Source: Rhodobacter sp. (GTDB lineage Bacteria > Pseudomonadota > Alphaproteobacteria > Rhodobacterales > Rhodobacteraceae). Taken from it: a stretch of DNA of 64,000 bases. The stretch is from the NCBI GenBank assembly GCA_020637515.1, contig JACKKG010000001.1:1580501-1644500 (forward strand), in the 5' to 3' direction. A program made the position numbers and the translations under genes. Positions 42,128 through 50,047 of this stretch are shown here, piece by piece. Each line of letters opens with the position of its first letter. Positions within the stretch are counted from its first letter, which is position 1. The notes beneath the pieces are model-generated. The model saw only the letters and a list, made by a program, of their open reading frames with translations. It was not told where the DNA came from and searched no databases.

Positions 42128-42811
42128 TCAGGCGCGGCGGCGCTTGTCGGGGGTCGGTGCGGCCGTGGCCAGGGTCGCGCGGATCGTGTCGGCGGTGCGC
42201 AGATAGTGGTCGCGCAGCAAGGCGACGGCCTGTTCGGGCGTGCGCGCCAGCGTGGCGTCGGCCAGGGCCTTGTGCTCGGCCTCGATGTCGCGAGTGCGCG
42301 GCCCGGTCGAGGCCAGCAGAACCGGAAGCCGGTAGCGTTCGGTCGCATGATAGAGCCGCTCGAAGAAATCGAGCATCCAGTCCGACCCGCAGGCCGCCAG
42401 CAGGGCGCGGTGAAAGGCGTGGTGACGCGCTTCCAGTTCCCAAAGGTCGGCGTCGGGGCCGCTGCGGTCGGCTTGCAGTTTCAGCGCATAGAGGGCGGCC
42501 ACGATCGCCGCCGCCCAATCGTCGCCGCCCCGGGCGATCGACAGGCGCAGGGCCTCGGTCTCGATCAGCAGGCGTGTGGCCAGCGCGTCCTCGAATTCCG
42601 CCAGCGACAGCGGCGCCACGCGGAACCCGCGCAGCGTTTCCGAGGTGACCAGACGTTCCGCACCCAGCCGGTTCAGCGCCTCGCGCAGGGGCGAGAACCC
42701 CATGCCGTAGCGTTCCGCCAGATCGGCCAACCGCAGGGGGCTGCCGGGGGCAAAGGCGCCGCGAACGATGTCGTGGCGCAACCCGTGATAGGCTTTTTCC
42801 GCGAGGGTCAT
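42128..42811 (-). CDS. GntR family regulator, FCD/FadR subfamily
   Basis: A 227-residue repressor. The winged helix domain has I-V-R-G-A-F-A-P-G-S-P-L-R-L-A-D-L-A-type pattern and the recognition helix F-S-P-L-R-E-A-L-N-R-L near residue 40-50. The FCD domain keeps metal-site residues in A-R-H-H-A-F-H-R-A-L and D-I-E-A-E-H-K-A-L. It is divergent from the cupin gene by 134 bases and is the likely regulator of the gentisate-like unit (42946-46198). The ligand is unknown. Confidence 0.88.
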   Translation of the reverse strand: MTLAEKAYHGLRHDIVRGAFAPGSPLRLADLAERYGMGFSPLREALNRLGAERLVTSETLRGFRVAPLSLAEFEDALATRLLIETEALRLSIARGGDDWAAAIVAALYALKLQADRSGPDADLWELEARHHAFHRALLAACGSDWMLDFFERLYHATERYRLPVLLASTGPRTRDIEAEHKALADATLARTPEQAVALLRDHYLRTADTIRATLATAAPTPDKRRRA

Positions 42812-42872
42812 GGCTGGGGTCCTTTCCTGGTTCGATCCTAGGCAATGCCCCGCAGTGCTGCAATCCGAATAT

Positions 42873-42899
42873 TTTCGAAGATTATTATTGTTGTCGAAA
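42873..42899. promoter_or_regulatory. AT-rich divergent regulatory region with inverted repeat
   Basis: The gap between the GntR gene and the cupin gene has an unusually AT-rich core. TTTCGA (42873-42878) and TCGAAA (42894-42899) are an inverted repeat around a 15-base spacer that includes ATTATTATTG. A GntR operator or overlapping promoters are likely; only symmetry and position support this. Confidence 0.35.
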
Positions 42900-42945
42900 C
42901 GATCCTGGGTCAGACTGGACGCACCATCGAACCGGAGGGGGCATC

Positions 42946-44070
42946 ATGGCCAAGCCGAGAGAGAACTACCGCGAAGATGTCGCGGGCCGCGCCAATGTCG
43001 AGGATACGCCGGAACTTCTGGCCTATTACGACGAACTGGACACCTATAACGCCGGCGCCCTGTGGACCGTCGCGAACAAGATCGAACCGTGGGAGCCGAA
43101 ATCCGATTCGGTCCCGGTGCTGTGGCGCTACCGCGACTTGCGGTCCCATGTGCTGCGCTCGGTCGATCTGGTGACGCCGGAAAAGGCCGGGCGCCGGGTG
43201 ATCTATCTGAACAACCCGGGGCGCACCGATGTCGCAGCGGCGGTCGGCTGGATCTATGCCGGGCTTCAGGTCATGCATCCGGGCGAGCGGGCCTCGGCGC
43301 ACCGCCATTCGGCCAGCGCGGTCCGCTTCATCATGGAAGGTTCGGGTGCCTATACCGTGGTCGATGGCCACAAGATGACGCTGGGCGCCAATGATTTCGT
43401 GCTGACGCCGAACGGCACCTGGCACGAACATGCGGTCGAATCCTCGGGCACCCCCTGCATCTGGCAGGACGGGCTGGACATCCCGCTGGTCAACGCGCTC
43501 GAGGCGAATTTCTACGAGGTCCACCCGGACCTCAGCCAGGCCGTGACCTATGCCGTGGACGACATGACCAAGACCTGGGGCAATCCGGGCCTCACCCCGA
43601 ACGGCGGCAACTGGAGCAAGGGCTATAGCCCGATGTTCAAATACGAATGGGCGCCGACCTATGAGGCGCTGGGCCGCTACGCGGAATGCACCGACGGCAG
43701 CCCCTTTGACGGCGTGCTGATGGAGTATGTGAACCCCGCCAGCAACGGGCCCGTGATGAAGACCATGGGCGCCTCGATGCAGATGCTGCGGCCGGGCGAA
43801 CGGACCCGCGCGCACCGCCATACCGGCAGCTATCTCTACCACGTCTCGAAAGGGCGGGGGCATTCGATCATCAACGGCCAACGCTTCGACTGGCAGGAAC
43901 GCGACATCTTCTGCGTGCCGTCGTGGGCCTGGCACGAACATGCGAATGCCTCGGACACCGAGGACGCCTGCCTGTTCTGCCTGAACGACCTGCCGGTGAT
44001 GCGTTCGCTGGGGCTATACCGCGAGGAAGCCTTCGGCGATAACGGGGGGCATCAGCCCGTGGTGGCCTGA
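42946..44070 (+). CDS. Cupin dioxygenase, gentisate 1,2-dioxygenase-like
   Basis: A 374-residue bicupin protein of the gentisate/salicylate/1-hydroxy-2-naphthoate dioxygenase family. The N-terminal cupin has the iron ligands S-A-H-R-H-S-A-S-A (His119 and His121) and W-H-E-H near 163-166; the C-terminal cupin has a second H-R-H (R-A-H-R-H-T-G-S) and W-H-E-H, with the family's W-R-Y-R-D and L-N-N-P-G-R-T blocks. It would open an ortho/para-dihydroxylated ring between C1 and C2. With the FAH-family gene it fits gentisate breakdown, but a hydroxylated pyridine or naphthoate is possible. Confidence 0.87.
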   Translation: MAKPRENYREDVAGRANVEDTPELLAYYDELDTYNAGALWTVANKIEPWEPKSDSVPVLWRYRDLRSHVLRSVDLVTPEKAGRRVIYLNNPGRTDVAAAVGWIYAGLQVMHPGERASAHRHSASAVRFIMEGSGAYTVVDGHKMTLGANDFVLTPNGTWHEHAVESSGTPCIWQDGLDIPLVNALEANFYEVHPDLSQAVTYAVDDMTKTWGNPGLTPNGGNWSKGYSPMFKYEWAPTYEALGRYAECTDGSPFDGVLMEYVNPASNGPVMKTMGASMQMLRPGERTRAHRHTGSYLYHVSKGRGHSIINGQRFDWQERDIFCVPSWAWHEHANASDTEDACLFCLNDLPVMRSLGLYREEAFGDNGGHQPVVA

Positions 44071-44089
44071 GCCGGGGTTTCGACTGTCC

Positions 44090-44620
44090 ATGCCCTTCGA
44101 TCTGACACACGCCGACCTGGCGGACCTGGCGTTGCTCGCCGGGCCGGTGCTGGTCGCCGTGATGGTGGTGGTCCTCTGGCGCCGGGCGCGGCAGAGGTCC
44201 GCCCGGCGCTGGGCGGTTCTGGACGGCTCGAACATCCTCTATTGGCAGGACGGCACGCCGCGCCTCGATCCCGTGCGCGAGGTGCTGCGCGTGATGACCG
44301 CCGCCGGCTACGATTGCTGCGTGGTCTTTGACGCCAACGCCGGGCACCTGCTGTTCGGCCGCTACGGCCGCGACAGCGATTTCAGCGCCCGGCTGGGGGT
44401 GGCCAGGGACCGGGTGATGGTCGTGCCCAGGGGCGAGCCCGCCGATCCCTTCATCCTGACCGCCGCGCGCGACGCGAATGCGGTGGTCGTGACCAACGAC
44501 CGGTATCGCGACTGGAGCGCGCAGTTTCCGGAAATCCACCGCAAGAACCTGCTCGTCAAGGGTGGCTTTGACGGCGGTTCGCTTTGGCTGGGCCTGCCCG
44601 ATCCGGCAGCGACGGCCTGA
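44090..44620 (+). CDS. NYN/Zc3h12a-like PIN-domain nuclease with membrane anchor
   Basis: A 176-residue protein. One hydrophobic helix (about residues 16-29) is followed by a basic stretch W-R-R-A-R-Q-R-S-A-R-R, which predicts a cytoplasmic domain. That domain has PIN/NYN acidic motifs: A-V-L-D-G-S-N-I-L-Y-W, C-V-V-F-D-A-N-A-G, and V-V-V-T-N-D-R-Y-R-D-W at the C-terminal site, as in the Zc3h12a-type RNases. It lies inside a catabolic unit (19 bases after the cupin), which is odd for an RNase. No partner antitoxin gene is visible. Confidence 0.72.
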   Translation: MPFDLTHADLADLALLAGPVLVAVMVVVLWRRARQRSARRWAVLDGSNILYWQDGTPRLDPVREVLRVMTAAGYDCCVVFDANAGHLLFGRYGRDSDFSARLGVARDRVMVVPRGEPADPFILTAARDANAVVVTNDRYRDWSAQFPEIHRKNLLVKGGFDGGSLWLGLPDPAATA

Positions 44621-44641
44621 CACTTTATCAAGGAGTCCTTC

Positions 44642-45562
44642 ATGAAACTTGTAACCTATCGCCTGGGCGTCGAGGCGGGTGCCCGTCTGGGTGTGATCGT
44701 GGACGACCTGTGCGTCGATGTGGCCGACCTGGGCCTGGCCTGCGGCGAGGACCTGCCCGACACCATGTTGGGCCTGATCGACGCCGGCCGCCCCGGCCTG
44801 TCCGCGCTGCGCGCCTGTCTCGATGAAGTGGGCGCCGACATTCCCGTGGGCTGCGCGACCGCGCTGTCCAACGTGACCCTGCTGGCGCCGATCCCGCGGC
44901 CGCGAAAGAACATCTTTGGCATCGGGTTGAACTATCTGGACCATGTCGCCGAAAGCGCGCAGGCGCTGGACACCGCGGCCGATCTGCCCAAGCAGCCGGT
45001 GATCTTCTCGAAGCCGCCGACCGCGGTGATCGGGCCGGGCCAGCCGATCCCGCACGACGCCGAGATCACCCAGCAACTGGACTGGGAGGTCGAGCTGGCG
45101 GCGATCATCGGCACCACCGCCCGCCGCGTCAGCCGCACCGAGGCGCTGGGCTACGTCTTTGGCTATTCGGTGATGATCGACGTCTCGGCGCGCGACAACC
45201 GCCGGGCCGGGCAGTGGATCGTGTCCAAGGGGATGGACGGGTTCGCGCCCTTTGGCCCCTGCATCGTCACCGCCGACGATATCCCGAACCCGCAGGACCT
45301 GGACCTGTGGCTGACGGTGAACGGCGTCGAGAAGCAGCGATCCAACACCGCCAAGATGCTGTTCAAGGTCGATGAACTGATCGCCGACATCAGCCGCGTC
45401 ATCACGCTGGAACCCGGCGACATCATTGCCACCGGCACGCCCGAGGGCGTGGGCGCCGGCCGCAAGCCGCAGGAATGGCTGTGGCCCGGCGACGTGGTGG
45501 TGGCAACGGTCGAGGGGATCGGGTCGATTCGCCACCCGGTCGTCAACGTGACCCCGGCCTGA
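44642..45562 (+). CDS. Fumarylacetoacetate hydrolase family protein (fumaryl-/maleylpyruvate hydrolase type)
   Basis: A 306-residue FAH-fold hydrolase. The conserved blocks are F-G-I-G-L-N-Y-L-D-H near residue 98, F-S-K-P-P-T-A-V-I-G-P-G, D-W-E-V-E-L-A near 148 (metal acids), K-G-M-D-G-F-A-P-F-G-P and G-D-I-I-A-T-G-T-P-E-G-V-G near 263. AAGGAG lies before the ATG. It would cleave the C-C bond of a maleyl- or fumarylpyruvate-like ring-opening product, in line with the upstream cupin. A maleylpyruvate isomerase is not present nearby. Confidence 0.88.
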   Translation: MKLVTYRLGVEAGARLGVIVDDLCVDVADLGLACGEDLPDTMLGLIDAGRPGLSALRACLDEVGADIPVGCATALSNVTLLAPIPRPRKNIFGIGLNYLDHVAESAQALDTAADLPKQPVIFSKPPTAVIGPGQPIPHDAEITQQLDWEVELAAIIGTTARRVSRTEALGYVFGYSVMIDVSARDNRRAGQWIVSKGMDGFAPFGPCIVTADDIPNPQDLDLWLTVNGVEKQRSNTAKMLFKVDELIADISRVITLEPGDIIATGTPEGVGAGRKPQEWLWPGDVVVATVEGIGSIRHPVVNVTPA

Positions 45563-45565
45563 CGG

Positions 45566-46198
45566 ATGCGCTACGATCTGGATCAGGTGCCGACGCCCAT
45601 CGCCTACAAGCTGCTGGCGGCGACCGTGGTGCCCAGGCCCATCGCCTGGGTCGTCACCCGGGGCGCGCAGGGCGTGAACGCGGCGCCCTACAGCTTCTTC
45701 AACGTGATGGGGTCGGCCCCGCCGACGGTGGCGCTGGGCCTGTTGGCCGACCCCGAGAGGGGGTTCAAGGACAGCGCCGCGAATATCCTGGAGACCGGCG
45801 AATTCGTGGTCAATCTGGTGCCCGAGCGGCTGGTCGAGGCGATGAACCTGACCGCCGCCGATGCCCCCCGGGGGGTGGACGAACTGGCGCTGGCGGGGTT
45901 GGCGACACTGCCCAGCCAGCACATCGCCCCGCCGCGCATCGCCGAAAGCCCGGTCGCCTTCGAATGCCGGACGCTGTCGTCGGTGGTGACGGGCCCGTGC
46001 CAGACGGTGGTCATCGGCCGCGTTCTGGCCGTGCATATCGAGGACCGCTACCTGCTGGACCCGGATCGCGCCTGGGTCGATACCGACGCGCTGGATCTGG
46101 TCGCACGGTCCTATGGCAGCGACTACATCCGCAGCCATGACACGTTCAAGCTGGACCGCCCGACCTGGGCGGGCCTGAAGGCCGAGGGCAAGGTCTGA
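45566..46198 (+). CDS. Flavin reductase family protein
   Basis: A 210-residue FMN-binding split-barrel protein of the DIM6/NTAB (flavin reductase-like) family. Characteristic segments are V-P-R-P-I-A-W-V-V-T near residue 22, A-P-Y-S-F-F-N near 40 and E-T-G-E-F-V-V-N-L near 75. It follows the FAH gene by 3 bases. Such proteins supply reduced flavin to two-component monooxygenases, or act as FMN-dependent enzymes. Its oxygenase partner may be the acyl-CoA-dehydrogenase-like protein at 47445; that is inference. Confidence 0.85.
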   Translation: MRYDLDQVPTPIAYKLLAATVVPRPIAWVVTRGAQGVNAAPYSFFNVMGSAPPTVALGLLADPERGFKDSAANILETGEFVVNLVPERLVEAMNLTAADAPRGVDELALAGLATLPSQHIAPPRIAESPVAFECRTLSSVVTGPCQTVVIGRVLAVHIEDRYLLDPDRAWVDTDALDLVARSYGSDYIRSHDTFKLDRPTWAGLKAEGKV

Positions 46199-46205
46199 CC
46201 TTTGG

Positions 46206-46223
46206 GGGCGCCCTGAGGCGCCC
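46206..46223 (+). terminator. Candidate terminator after the cupin-to-flavin-reductase unit
   Basis: GGGCGCC and GGCGCCC form a 7-bp stem with a CTGA loop, 8 bases after the flavin reductase stop. A T-rich stretch (GTTTTTCTG) follows after about 10 bases rather than directly. It marks a likely boundary before the next promoter at about 46282. Confidence 0.55.
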
Positions 46224-46281
46224 TCTAACTGCCCGTTTTTCTGACAATTTTCGGATCATTCAAAAATTTGCGAAAATTTTC

Positions 46282-46326
46282 TTGACAGAATCCGGTCTGA
46301 ACGAAAACCTTAACTGCAGAGTTAAG
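46282..46326 (+). promoter_or_regulatory. Promoter region with 18-bp palindrome ahead of the NicX-like operon
   Basis: The gap 46199-46368 is AT-rich, unlike the rest of the window. It has a perfect -35-type TTGACA at 46282-46287 and, 21 bases on, the perfect palindrome CTTAACTGCAGAGTTAAG at 46309-46326 (7-bp arms and a palindromic GCAG-type centre). No good -10 box lies at 17 bases. The palindrome is a good operator candidate for a dimeric regulator such as the TetR protein encoded at 50044. Confidence 0.5.
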
Positions 46327-46368
46327 AAATTCGTGCGAACGCGAATCGTCAACAGGAAAGAGGGTCCG

Positions 46369-47421
46369 ATGCTTCAAGAACGCATCGAAGGTAAATGGCT
46401 TGCCGCCTTTCGCCGCGTTTTCGCGCTGAACGGAATCGGCCGTGGCACCAGGATCGCCATCATCTCGGAAACCCAGTCGCGCCCGGTTCTGGTGCATCTG
46501 TCGGAACTGGCGGCTTACGATCTGGGCGCCGAATTCTGCATGATCCAGATGCCCACGCCGCCGCAATCGGCCCCGGTGCCGGTCAAATCGACCGGCACCT
46601 CGTGGGCGATCCAGGGCAACCGCGCGGTGATCGAGGCCCTGAAGCGGGTCGAGGTGATCGTCGATTGCACGGTCGAGGGGCTGATCCATGCCCCCGAATG
46701 GCCCGAGATCGAGGACGCCGGCCAGACCCGCCTGCTGGTCATCACCAACGAACACCCCGAGATCCTGGAACGCACCGAGCCCAAGGCTGAGGATGCGGTC
46801 AAGCTGAACATCGGCATCCAGATGCTGCGCGAGGCAAACGAGATGCGCGTCACCTCGGCGCTGGGCACCGACCTGACGGTGGACCTGCGCGGCGCGCCCT
46901 GCGGCGGCACGGCGGGCTTCGGCACGACGCCGGGCGCCGTCGCCCATTGGCCAGGCGGCCTGTGCCTGGCGTTCCCCGGCAAGAATTCGGTGAACGGCCG
47001 GATCGTGATGGGCGTGGGCGACATGAACCTGACGTTCAAGACCTATCTGACCAGCCAGATCGACTGCACGATCGAGAACGATTTCGTCACCGCCATCAAG
47101 GGCGACGGTATCGACGCGCTGCACTTTCGTGAATACCTCGAGGCCTGGGACGACCGCAACGCCTATGGCCTGTCGCATGTCGGCTGGGGGATGAACCACG
47201 GCGCGAAATGGGTCTCGGCCGCGATGTATGACAAGCGCGACATGCAGGCTGTCGAATTCCGCGCGCTGGCCGGCAGCTTTCTGTGGTCCACCGGCGCGAA
47301 CCAGTATGCCGGGCGTTACACGCTGGGCCATTTCGATCTTCCGATGCGCAATTGCACCATCGCCCTGGATGGCAAGGTCGTCGTTCGCGACGGCGTGCTC
47401 CAGGGCGAACTGGCCCTCTGA
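46369..47421 (+). CDS. NicX-like ring-opening dioxygenase (2,5-dihydroxypyridine dioxygenase / M29 family)
   Basis: A 350-residue protein that resembles P. putida NicX, the non-heme Fe(II) enzyme opening 2,5-dihydroxypyridine to N-formylmaleamate. The C-terminal half aligns well from memory: M-G-V-G-D-M-N-L-T-F-K-T-Y, L-S-H-V-G-W-G, F-L-W-S-T-G-A-N and G-H-F-D-L-P-M-R-N-C. His270, His321 and Asp323 stand where the NicX iron ligands (His265, His318, Asp320, as recalled) would be. The ATG at 46369 has AGAGGG upstream. An aminopeptidase T (M29) is the older alternative annotation. The ring substrate is not known. Confidence 0.8.
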   Translation: MLQERIEGKWLAAFRRVFALNGIGRGTRIAIISETQSRPVLVHLSELAAYDLGAEFCMIQMPTPPQSAPVPVKSTGTSWAIQGNRAVIEALKRVEVIVDCTVEGLIHAPEWPEIEDAGQTRLLVITNEHPEILERTEPKAEDAVKLNIGIQMLREANEMRVTSALGTDLTVDLRGAPCGGTAGFGTTPGAVAHWPGGLCLAFPGKNSVNGRIVMGVGDMNLTFKTYLTSQIDCTIENDFVTAIKGDGIDALHFREYLEAWDDRNAYGLSHVGWGMNHGAKWVSAAMYDKRDMQAVEFRALAGSFLWSTGANQYAGRYTLGHFDLPMRNCTIALDGKVVVRDGVLQGELAL

Positions 47422-47444
47422 TCCCCCCAGAATACGAGAAAATC

Positions 47445-48755
47445 ATGAGCGATATTGCCGACTACTATGACCTCAGCCGCATTCGTCCGCAGGTGGCCGA
47501 GGTGCTGCGCCGCGTAAACCAGTTGGGGCGCGAGAAATTCGCCCCCCGCGCCAAGGGGATCGACGACGACGCGAGCTTTCCGGTCGAGAATTACAAGGAT
47601 CTGGCGGCCGAGGGCTTCCTGGGCCTGTGCATCCCCGAGGAATTCGGCGGCTGGGGCTTTTCCATGTGGGAATACGCCATGGTCGGCGCCGAGATCGGCA
47701 AATACTGCGGGGCGACCGCGCTGACCTTCAACATGCACAACTCGTCCATGGCGTGGTCGCGCTTCATGTTCGACATGCCGAACCTGACGGCCGAGGAAAA
47801 GGCCGCCTTTGCCCCCCTGCGCGAGCGCCAGTTCCGCCGCGCCATGGCCGAACGCGCGATCTTTTCGCAGCCGATCTCCGAGGGCGGGCAGAACTGGACG
47901 TCCAAGCCCAACCAGACCCAGTGCCGCAAGGTCGAAGGCGGTTGGCGGATCAACGGTTTCAAGAAATTCGCCAGCCTCGCCGGATATTGCGACTATTATA
48001 CCATCGTCTGCACCGAGGTGTTCGAAGGCCAGGAGCCGCGCCACGAGGACACGATGCTGTTCGTCGTGCACAAGGACGCGCCCGGCCTTTCGGTCAAGGG
48101 CGACTGGGACCCTCTGGGGATGCGCGGCACCAACTCGCGCGATCTGATCCTCAAGGATGTCTTCGTGACCGAGGACGACATGCTGATGCCGCCCGGCATT
48201 TTCGGCAAGACGCTGGCGCATTGGCCGCACATGATGGCCACGCTGTCGCCCACCTACATGGGGGTCGCGCAAGGCGCCTATGATTTCACGGTGCAATACC
48301 TGAAGGGGCAGGTCCCGGGCCAGCCGCCCATCGACCGGCGCATGTATGCCACCAAGCGCGTCGCGGTCAGCAAGATGTATGCCCGTCTGGCGAACATGCG
48401 GGCCCTGTGGTGGCAGGCGTTCTCCGAGGCCAAGGGCTTTCCCACCAAGGGCGAGGTCATGCGCATGTATGCCGCGCAATACAACATCATGGAGGGCGTG
48501 CAGGAAATCGCCGCGCTGGCGATCCGCACCTGCGGCGGCCAGTCCATGCTGCGCTCGCTGCCGCTGGAACGGATGTATCGCGACGCCCGCTGCGGTGCGC
48601 TGATGCTGCCCTATACCTCGGAGATCATGGAGGACTATATCGGCGTTCTGGCGCTTTACGAGATGGACGAACTGGACAATGCGCCCGGTGATCTCGACGG
48701 CGCGCGGACCTCGCTGTGGCGGGGCGAGAGCGGCTCGATCAAGGCGCTGCGCTGA
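47445..48755 (+). CDS. Acyl-CoA-dehydrogenase-fold flavoprotein, probable monooxygenase or dehydrogenase of non-CoA substrate
   Basis: A 436-residue protein with the three-part ACAD fold: an N-terminal helical domain with G-F-L-G-L-C-I-P-E-E-F-G-G-W-G, a middle beta domain, and C-terminal helices ending R-T-C-G-G-Q-S-M-L-R-S-L-P-L-E-R-M-Y-R-D-A-R. After that R-D-A-R the usual Y-E-G-T with its catalytic Glu is replaced by L-M-L-P-Y-T-S-E-I. This suggests different chemistry, such as the C4a-hydroperoxyflavin hydroxylases of the group D type, fed by the flavin reductases at 45566 or 52069. Branches with the base elsewhere cannot be excluded. It is 23 bases after the NicX-like gene. Confidence 0.8.
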   Translation: MSDIADYYDLSRIRPQVAEVLRRVNQLGREKFAPRAKGIDDDASFPVENYKDLAAEGFLGLCIPEEFGGWGFSMWEYAMVGAEIGKYCGATALTFNMHNSSMAWSRFMFDMPNLTAEEKAAFAPLRERQFRRAMAERAIFSQPISEGGQNWTSKPNQTQCRKVEGGWRINGFKKFASLAGYCDYYTIVCTEVFEGQEPRHEDTMLFVVHKDAPGLSVKGDWDPLGMRGTNSRDLILKDVFVTEDDMLMPPGIFGKTLAHWPHMMATLSPTYMGVAQGAYDFTVQYLKGQVPGQPPIDRRMYATKRVAVSKMYARLANMRALWWQAFSEAKGFPTKGEVMRMYAAQYNIMEGVQEIAALAIRTCGGQSMLRSLPLERMYRDARCGALMLPYTSEIMEDYIGVLALYEMDELDNAPGDLDGARTSLWRGESGSIKALR

Positions 48756-48757
48756 TC

Positions 48758-50047
48758 ATGCCGCGCGACCGGGTTCAGGTTCACGGCAAGCTGACGGCAT
48801 CCGCGGATGCCGTCTGGGCCGTCGCCCGCGATTTCTGCGGGGCGTGGCACCCGGCGATGACGTCGATCCGGGCCGAAACCGGCCCGGGCGGCGCCCTGGT
48901 GCGGGCCTTTACGGTAACCGGCGAAGACACGGTCTACCGCGAACAACGCACCTATTTCAGCGATTCCGACCGCGTTCTGGGCTATACCCATCTGCAAGGG
49001 ATCGCGGGCGCGGAAGCCTATGACGCGCGGATCAGCGTCACGCCTACGGACGGCGGTTGCGTCGTGCAATGGACGGCCACGGTCAGCGCCCCGGCCGCCC
49101 GGCTGGGGCCGATCTGCGAGGGCACCAGGGCGGTCTTTTCCGTGGGGATCGAGGCCTTGGGCCAGGCCGCGGCCCAGGCGGCGCGTCCGGCGGCGGCGCC
49201 CTTGCCCGCGCCCGTGCCACTGACGCCGATGATCTTTGACGACCTGCCGCGCCTGGGCGTCACGGTGACGCCGGATACGGGCGGCGCCACGCTGGCCATC
49301 TTCCTGCACGGGATCGGTGGTGCACGCGGGAACTGGGACGCGCAGCTTGCCGTCGCGGGCCGTGTGATGCGCTGCGCCGCGCTCGATCTGCGCGGTTACG
49401 GCGACAGCTCGCTGGGCTCGCAGCAATCGACGGTCGATGACTATTGCGCCGACATCCTGCGCTTGCGCGAACGGCTCGGTGCGGACCGGCTGGTTCTGGT
49501 GGGGCTCAGCTATGGCAGCTGGATCGCCACCTCGTTTGCCATGCGCCACCCGGAACTGCTGGCCGGTCTGGTGCTGTCGGGCGGCTGCACCGGCATGTCC
49601 GAGGCCGGCCCCGACGAGCGCGAGGCCTTCCGCGTCAGCCGCGAGGTGCCGATGGACGCCGGTCAGGTGCCCGCCGATTTCGCGCCGGCCGTGGTCAAGG
49701 TTCTGGCCGGCCCCGACGCCACCGACGCCCTGCGGCAAACGCTGTTCGACTCGATGGCCGCGATCCCGGCCGCGACCTATCGCGATGCGCTGGTCTGCTT
49801 TACCAACCCGCTGGAAAAATTCGATTTCGCGCGTCTGACGATGCCCGTTCTGATGATGACGGGCGAATACGACCGCCTGGCCCCCCCGGCCGAGATCCGC
49901 GGCGTGGCGGGCCGTATCTGGGACGCGGCACCCCGCCCCGACGTGCGATTCGAGGTGGTGGCGAACGCGGGGCATGTCTGCAACGTCGAACAGCCCGCAG
50001 CCTACAGCCGGCACCTGCTGGACTTCCTGCGCAGGATGCCCGCATGA
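48758..50047 (+). CDS. SRPBCC domain fused to alpha/beta hydrolase (deformylase-like)
   Basis: A 429-residue fusion. Residues 1-140 form an SRPBCC (START-like) lipid/aromatic-binding domain (V-Q-V-H-G-K-L-T-A-S-A-D-A-V-W near the start). After an Ala/Pro linker, residues about 160-429 are an alpha/beta hydrolase with oxyanion loop F-L-H-G-I-G-G, nucleophile Ser251 in V-G-L-S-Y-G-S, acid near Asp372 (T-G-E-Y-D-R-L-A) and His406 (A-N-A-G-H-V-C-N). In the nicotinate pathway NicD, a hydrolase of this fold, removes formate from the NicX product, so an equivalent step is possible here. It overlaps the TetR gene by ATGA. Confidence 0.82.
   Translation: MPRDRVQVHGKLTASADAVWAVARDFCGAWHPAMTSIRAETGPGGALVRAFTVTGEDTVYREQRTYFSDSDRVLGYTHLQGIAGAEAYDARISVTPTDGGCVVQWTATVSAPAARLGPICEGTRAVFSVGIEALGQAAAQAARPAAAPLPAPVPLTPMIFDDLPRLGVTVTPDTGGATLAIFLHGIGGARGNWDAQLAVAGRVMRCAALDLRGYGDSSLGSQQSTVDDYCADILRLRERLGADRLVLVGLSYGSWIATSFAMRHPELLAGLVLSGGCTGMSEAGPDEREAFRVSREVPMDAGQVPADFAPAVVKVLAGPDATDALRQTLFDSMAAIPAATYRDALVCFTNPLEKFDFARLTMPVLMMTGEYDRLAPPAEIRGVAGRIWDAAPRPDVRFEVVANAGHVCNVEQPAAYSRHLLDFLRRMPA

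Noticed and set aside
44090..44620. NYN gene as a toxin of a toxin-antitoxin pair
   Set aside because: No small antitoxin-like gene adjoins it; both neighbours are metabolic enzymes, and it has a membrane anchor.
43871..46138. A 755-residue open frame opposite the FAH and flavin reductase genes
   Set aside because: Antisense to three recognisable enzymes; no family features. GC-bias shadow.
46369..47421. Aminopeptidase T (M29) as the function of the NicX-like gene
   Set aside because: The family overlaps, but the C-terminal blocks and His270/His321/Asp323 spacing fit NicX better and the operon context is catabolic.
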